Shown here piece by piece: positions 4,113-6,446 of a DNA stretch of 6,446 bases. Below the pieces are notes generated by a model, which was not told the DNA's origin, made no database searches, and saw nothing but the letters and a program-made list of their open reading frames with translations. How positions within the stretch are numbered: the stretch's first letter is position 1; the number at the start of each line of letters is the position of its first letter. Source of the stretch: JBCBJX01 sp038522735 (GTDB taxonomy: Bacteria; Pseudomonadota; Alphaproteobacteria; Caulobacterales; Parvularculaceae); assembly GCA_038522735.1 (NCBI GenBank), contig JBCBJX010000124.1:1-6446 (forward strand). Direction: 5' to 3'. The position numbers were made by a program, and so were the translations under genes.

Positions 4113-6446
4113 ATGTCAGAACTCCTTCTTGAACTCCGATCTGAAGAGATCCCCGCGCGGATGCAGGCGAAGGCCGCCGCCGATCTGCAGAAGCTCGTCC
4201 AGGAGAAGCTGTTCGAAGCGGGCTATCGGCCCGAGGGCGCGAAGGCCTTCGCGACGCCCCGCCGCCTCGCCCTGGTGGTGACGGGCCTCCCCGCGCGCTC
4301 GCCGGACCGGAAGGAAGAGAAAAAAGGCCCCCGCGTCGGCGCGCCGGAGAAGGCGGTCGAGGGCTTTTTGAAGTCCGCCGGGCTTTCGAGCCTCGAGGCC
4401 TGCGAGGTCCGCGAGGACAAGAAGGGCCAGTACTACGTCGCCGTGATCGACGAGCCGGGGCGCCCGACGCCGGAGCTGATCGCCGACATCGTGGCGGAGG
4501 TGGTGCGCGGCTTTCCGTGGCCGAAATCCATGCGCTGGGGCGATGGCGACATGCGCTGGGTGCGGCCGCTGACGTCGGTCCTCTGCGCCTACGACGCCGA
4601 GATCGTACCCTTCGAGGTCGCCGGGATAGCAGCCGGGGACGAAACGGTCGGCCACCGCCAGCATGCGCCGGAGCCGATCCAGGTTCGCTCGTTCGAGGCG
4701 TATGCGGAGAAGCTGCGCGACGCGCGCGTGGTGCTCGACCCGGAGGAACGGCTGGAGACGATCCTCGCCGAGGCGCGCACCCTCTGTTCGGCGCAGGGGC
4801 TCGAGCTTGTCGAGGACATGGGGCTCGGGAAGGAAGTCGCCGGTCTGGTCGAGTGGCCGGTCGTTCTCATGGGAAGCTATTCCGAGAAATTCCTCGAGGT
4901 GCCGGACGAGGTGCTGGCCGCCTCCATGAAGGGCCACCAGAAATATTTCTCCGTACGCGACCCGGCGACGGGGCGCCTCGCCAACAAGTTCGTGTTCGTC
5001 GCAAACCTCGAGGCCCCTGACGGCGGCGCGGCCATGCGCGTCGGCTACGAACGGGTGCTGGAGGCGCGGCTCTCCGACGCGTGGTTCCTCTACAAGCAGG
5101 ACCTGAAGACGAAGCTTGAAGACCGTCTCGCCGATCTCGACCGGATCACTTTCTTCGACGGCCTCGGAACCGTCGGCGACAAGGCCCGCCGCGTCGCGGC
5201 GCTCGCGAAAGAGATCGCCCCGCTGGTCGGCGCGGACCCCCACGCCGCGGAGCGCGCAGGCCTGCTGGCGAAGGCCGATCTCGTCACGGGCATGGTCTAC
5301 GAGTTCCCCGAATTGCAGGGTCTAATGGGCCGCTACTACGCGCTGGAGGAGGCGGGGCTTTCGGCGGTCCTTCGCGACGCCTCGCTGCGCGAGGCTCCTC
5401 AGGACGAAGCCGGTTCTGACAACGATCTTCGTCCTGAGGAGCGGCGAAGCCGCGCCGCGAAGCTTCGTCCTGAGGAGCCGGCGCGCAGCGACGGCGTCGC
5501 GAAGCTTCATCCTGAGGAGCCGGCGCGCAGCGACGGCGTCGCGAAGGACGGCCGCCCGCGCGATCTCCAGATCGCCGACGCCATCCGCGACCACTACAAG
5601 CCCGCAGGGCAGGGCGACGATGTTCCGACCGCCCCGGTTTCCGTCGCCGTCGCCCTCGCCGACAAGATCGACACGCTGACGGCCTTCTGGGCGATCGACC
5701 AGAAGCCGACGGGCTCTAAAGACCCCTTCGCGCTAAGGCGGGCCGCATTGGGACTAACTCAAATGCTCATCCAGCGTGGAGATCGAATAAGTTTGCGATG
5801 GTTCGCGGAGCGTGCGCTCGCAGAACACGACAAACGCGTCGAATTCAAAGTCAAGGAACTTTGGGCGGTGTCGTCCAATGGTCCGCCTACTGGCGAATTG
5901 GCGTCAGCCTCCGGGGCGCGGTTTTCGCCAACTGCTTGGCTGTTTCCGACCGTTAGCAGGTTTCTGCTCGCCTTCTTCCATGACCGCCTGAAAGTCTGGC
6001 TCAAAGACCAGGGCCGCCGGCACGACCGGGTCGATGCGGTGCTGACGAATGCGGTGGGCGAGCCCGAGGACGATCTCGTCCTCATCGTGAAGAAACTCGA
6101 CGCCCTCGACGCCTTCCTCGCGACCGACGACGGGGCGAACCTCCTCGCCGCCCATAAGCGGGCCGGCAACATCCTGAAGGCCGAGGAGAAGAAAGGCTGG
6201 GAGGAAGCGCCCTTCGATCCCGCCCTCATCGAGGCGCCGGCCGAGCGCGCGCTCGCGGACGCGGTGGAGACCGCGACCGCCGCCGCGGGCGACGCCCTCA
6301 AGACCGAAGACTTCGCCGCCGCCATGGGCGCGCTTGCGGGTCTGCGCGGTCCGCTGGACGCCTTTTTCGACGCCGTGACGGTGAACGCCGAGGACGCTAA
6401 ACTGCGCGCCAATCGCCTGGCGCTGTTGAACGCCGTTCGCGAGGCC
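4113..6446 (+). CDS. glyS: glycyl-tRNA synthetase beta subunit, with in-frame repeat insertion; 3' end missing
   Basis: GlyS partners GlyQ in the alpha2-beta2 enzyme and supplies tRNA binding. The frame is open for 778 codons to the window edge. It starts MSELLLELRSEEIPARM, the typical GlyS N-terminus, with AGAGAGG ten bases upstream. Landmarks in order: MRWVRPLTSV and GHRQHAP (180-186; the fourth residue is usually Phe), MKGHQKYF, the HD-like block KADLVTGMVYEFPELQG to YYA (387-410), SVAVALADKIDTL (510-522), GSKDPFALRRAALG (534-547), then the DALR-type anticodon-binding region from about 617, ending ANRLALLNAVREA, close to the usual C-terminus. E. coli GlyS has about 690 residues; this is longer mainly because palindromic repeats encode residues 420-478, and a second stretch (about 582-616) also looks extra. 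No frameshift or stop is present, so the protein is probably functional. Confidence 0.96.
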   Translation, partial: MSELLLELRSEEIPARMQAKAAADLQKLVQEKLFEAGYRPEGAKAFATPRRLALVVTGLPARSPDRKEEKKGPRVGAPEKAVEGFLKSAGLSSLEACEVREDKKGQYYVAVIDEPGRPTPELIADIVAEVVRGFPWPKSMRWGDGDMRWVRPLTSVLCAYDAEIVPFEVAGIAAGDETVGHRQHAPEPIQVRSFEAYAEKLRDARVVLDPEERLETILAEARTLCSAQGLELVEDMGLGKEVAGLVEWPVVLMGSYSEKFLEVPDEVLAASMKGHQKYFSVRDPATGRLANKFVFVANLEAPDGGAAMRVGYERVLEARLSDAWFLYKQDLKTKLEDRLADLDRITFFDGLGTVGDKARRVAALAKEIAPLVGADPHAAERAGLLAKADLVTGMVYEFPELQGLMGRYYALEEAGLSAVLRDASLREAPQDEAGSDNDLRPEERRSRAAKLRPEEPARSDGVAKLHPEEPARSDGVAKDGRPRDLQIADAIRDHYKPAGQGDDVPTAPVSVAVALADKIDTLTAFWAIDQKPTGSKDPFALRRAALGLTQMLIQRGDRISLRWFAERALAEHDKRVEFKVKELWAVSSNGPPTGELASASGARFSPTAWLFPTVSRFLLAFFHDRLKVWLKDQGRRHDRVDAVLTNAVGEPEDDLVLIVKKLDALDAFLATDDGANLLAAHKRAGNILKAEEKKGWEEAPFDPALIEAPAERALADAVETATAAAGDALKTEDFAAAMGALAGLRGPLDAFFDAVTVNAEDAKLRANRLALLNAVREA
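5370..5409 (-). repeat. palindromic unit A (inverted, 40 nt)
   Basis: On the minus strand this reads as the 16-base arm, a central CCTCGC-GCA-GCGAGG hairpin (six pairs, three-base loop) and the 11-base right arm. Its arm at 5394-5409 is the perfect reverse complement of unit B's arm at 5427-5442. It is 40 nt, and with the 17-nt spacer makes 57, keeping the frame. It encodes LRDASLREAPQDE. Confidence 0.85.
5427..5462 (+). repeat. palindromic unit B (direct, 36 nt)
   Basis: It has the 16-base arm, then a central hairpin GCGGC-GAA-GCCGC, then GCGCCGCGAAG with one change from the other right arms. At 36 nt it is a whole number of codons. It encodes LRPEERRSRAAK. Confidence 0.85.
5463..5504 (+). 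repeat. palindromic unit C (direct, 42 nt)
   Basis: Directly abuts B. The centre folds as GCCG/CGGC and CGC/GCG around a GCA loop, with a G-A mismatch between the two short stems. It encodes LRPEEPARSDGVAK and differs from unit D at one base. Confidence 0.9.
5505..5546 (+). repeat. palindromic unit D (direct, 42 nt)
   Basis: Tandem copy of C, identical at 41 of 42 bases; the single change (GTCC to ATCC in the left arm) turns Arg to His, giving LHPEEPARSDGVAK. The near identity points to recent tandem duplication. Confidence 0.9.

Larger units (their letters stand above)
5370..5546. repeat. cluster of four palindromic repeat units translated inside glyS
   Basis: Four copies of one element lie back to back within glyS: one inverted (A, 5370-5409), a 17-base spacer, then three direct (B, C, D). 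All share a 16-base left arm, CTTCGTCCTGAGGAGC (one change in D), and an 11-base right arm, GCGTCGCGAAG (one change in B), around a variable hairpin of 9-15 bases. The cluster is 177 bases, exactly 59 codons, and adds residues 420-478 between YALEEAGLSAV and the IADAIRDHYKP block. The core sequence resembles a dispersed alphaproteobacterial intergenic palindrome (from memory, not searched). Confidence 0.9.

Noticed and set aside
4116..5243. Long open frame of 375 codons on the minus strand opposite glyS
   Set aside because: It mirrors glyS codons in a GC-rich gene, has charged low-complexity composition with many Arg/Glu/His and no recognisable domain, and glyS on the plus strand is certain.
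5463..5546. CRISPR-like direct repeats
   Set aside because: The two 42-mers abut without spacers, lie in an open coding frame and belong to a palindromic unit that also occurs inverted nearby.
5370..5546. Disruption of glyS, making it a pseudogene
   Set aside because: The frame continues without stop from 4113 to 6446 and all conserved blocks before and after the repeats are intact.
5759..6412. Open frame of 217 codons on the minus strand opposite the glyS 3' half
   Set aside because: Ser/Ala/Arg-rich shadow of glyS, with no convincing start signal or domain.

Overview
The window is GC-rich (roughly two thirds G+C by eye) and looks like chromosome of an alphaproteobacterium. The evidence is the split two-subunit glycyl-tRNA synthetase (glyQ and glyS), a DUF6356-type small membrane protein, and two kinds of short palindromic repeat of a style common in that class. 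I cannot fix the order or genus. There is no transposase, integrase, tRNA, rRNA or CRISPR array.

Layout: the 3' end of glyQ (1-457, +) meets, tail to tail with a 13-bp overlap, a three-gene leftward operon. In transcription order this is a PadR-family repressor (1649-1338), a polytopic membrane protein (1333-779) and a small four-helix membrane protein (786-445). A perfect 12-bp palindrome lies inside the apparent PadR promoter. Diverging from it is a lipoprotein gene (1800-2315, +), which converges on a VOC/glyoxalase-fold gene (2701-2333, -). Diverging again is a two-gene rightward operon: a tandem-CDGSH iron-sulfur protein (2836-3075) and a hotdog-fold PaaI-like thioesterase (3077-3544). 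A composite inverted repeat of two REP-like hairpins (about 3568-3726) separates this operon from a convergent DUF6356 gene (3985-3731, -). Then comes glyS (4113 to the end, +), still open at the window edge and probably lacking only its last few codons.

The standout feature is inside glyS. Four copies of a palindromic repeat (one inverted, three direct) at 5370-5546 are translated in frame as 59 extra residues in the middle of the beta subunit, without breaking the gene. The direct units are 36, 42 and 42 nt, all multiples of three, and their central hairpins differ by paired changes. This resembles, in principle, the in-frame palindromic elements of Rickettsia, although the sequence here is a different family. 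Further along, glyS carries a patch of lower GC and unusual codons (about 5731-5990) that also appears longer than the E. coli protein.

Functionally, glyQ and glyS encode the two subunits of one enzyme but are separated by about 3.65 kb containing seven genes on both strands, so glyS must have its own promoter. The intervening genes form small independent units with no evident link to translation.
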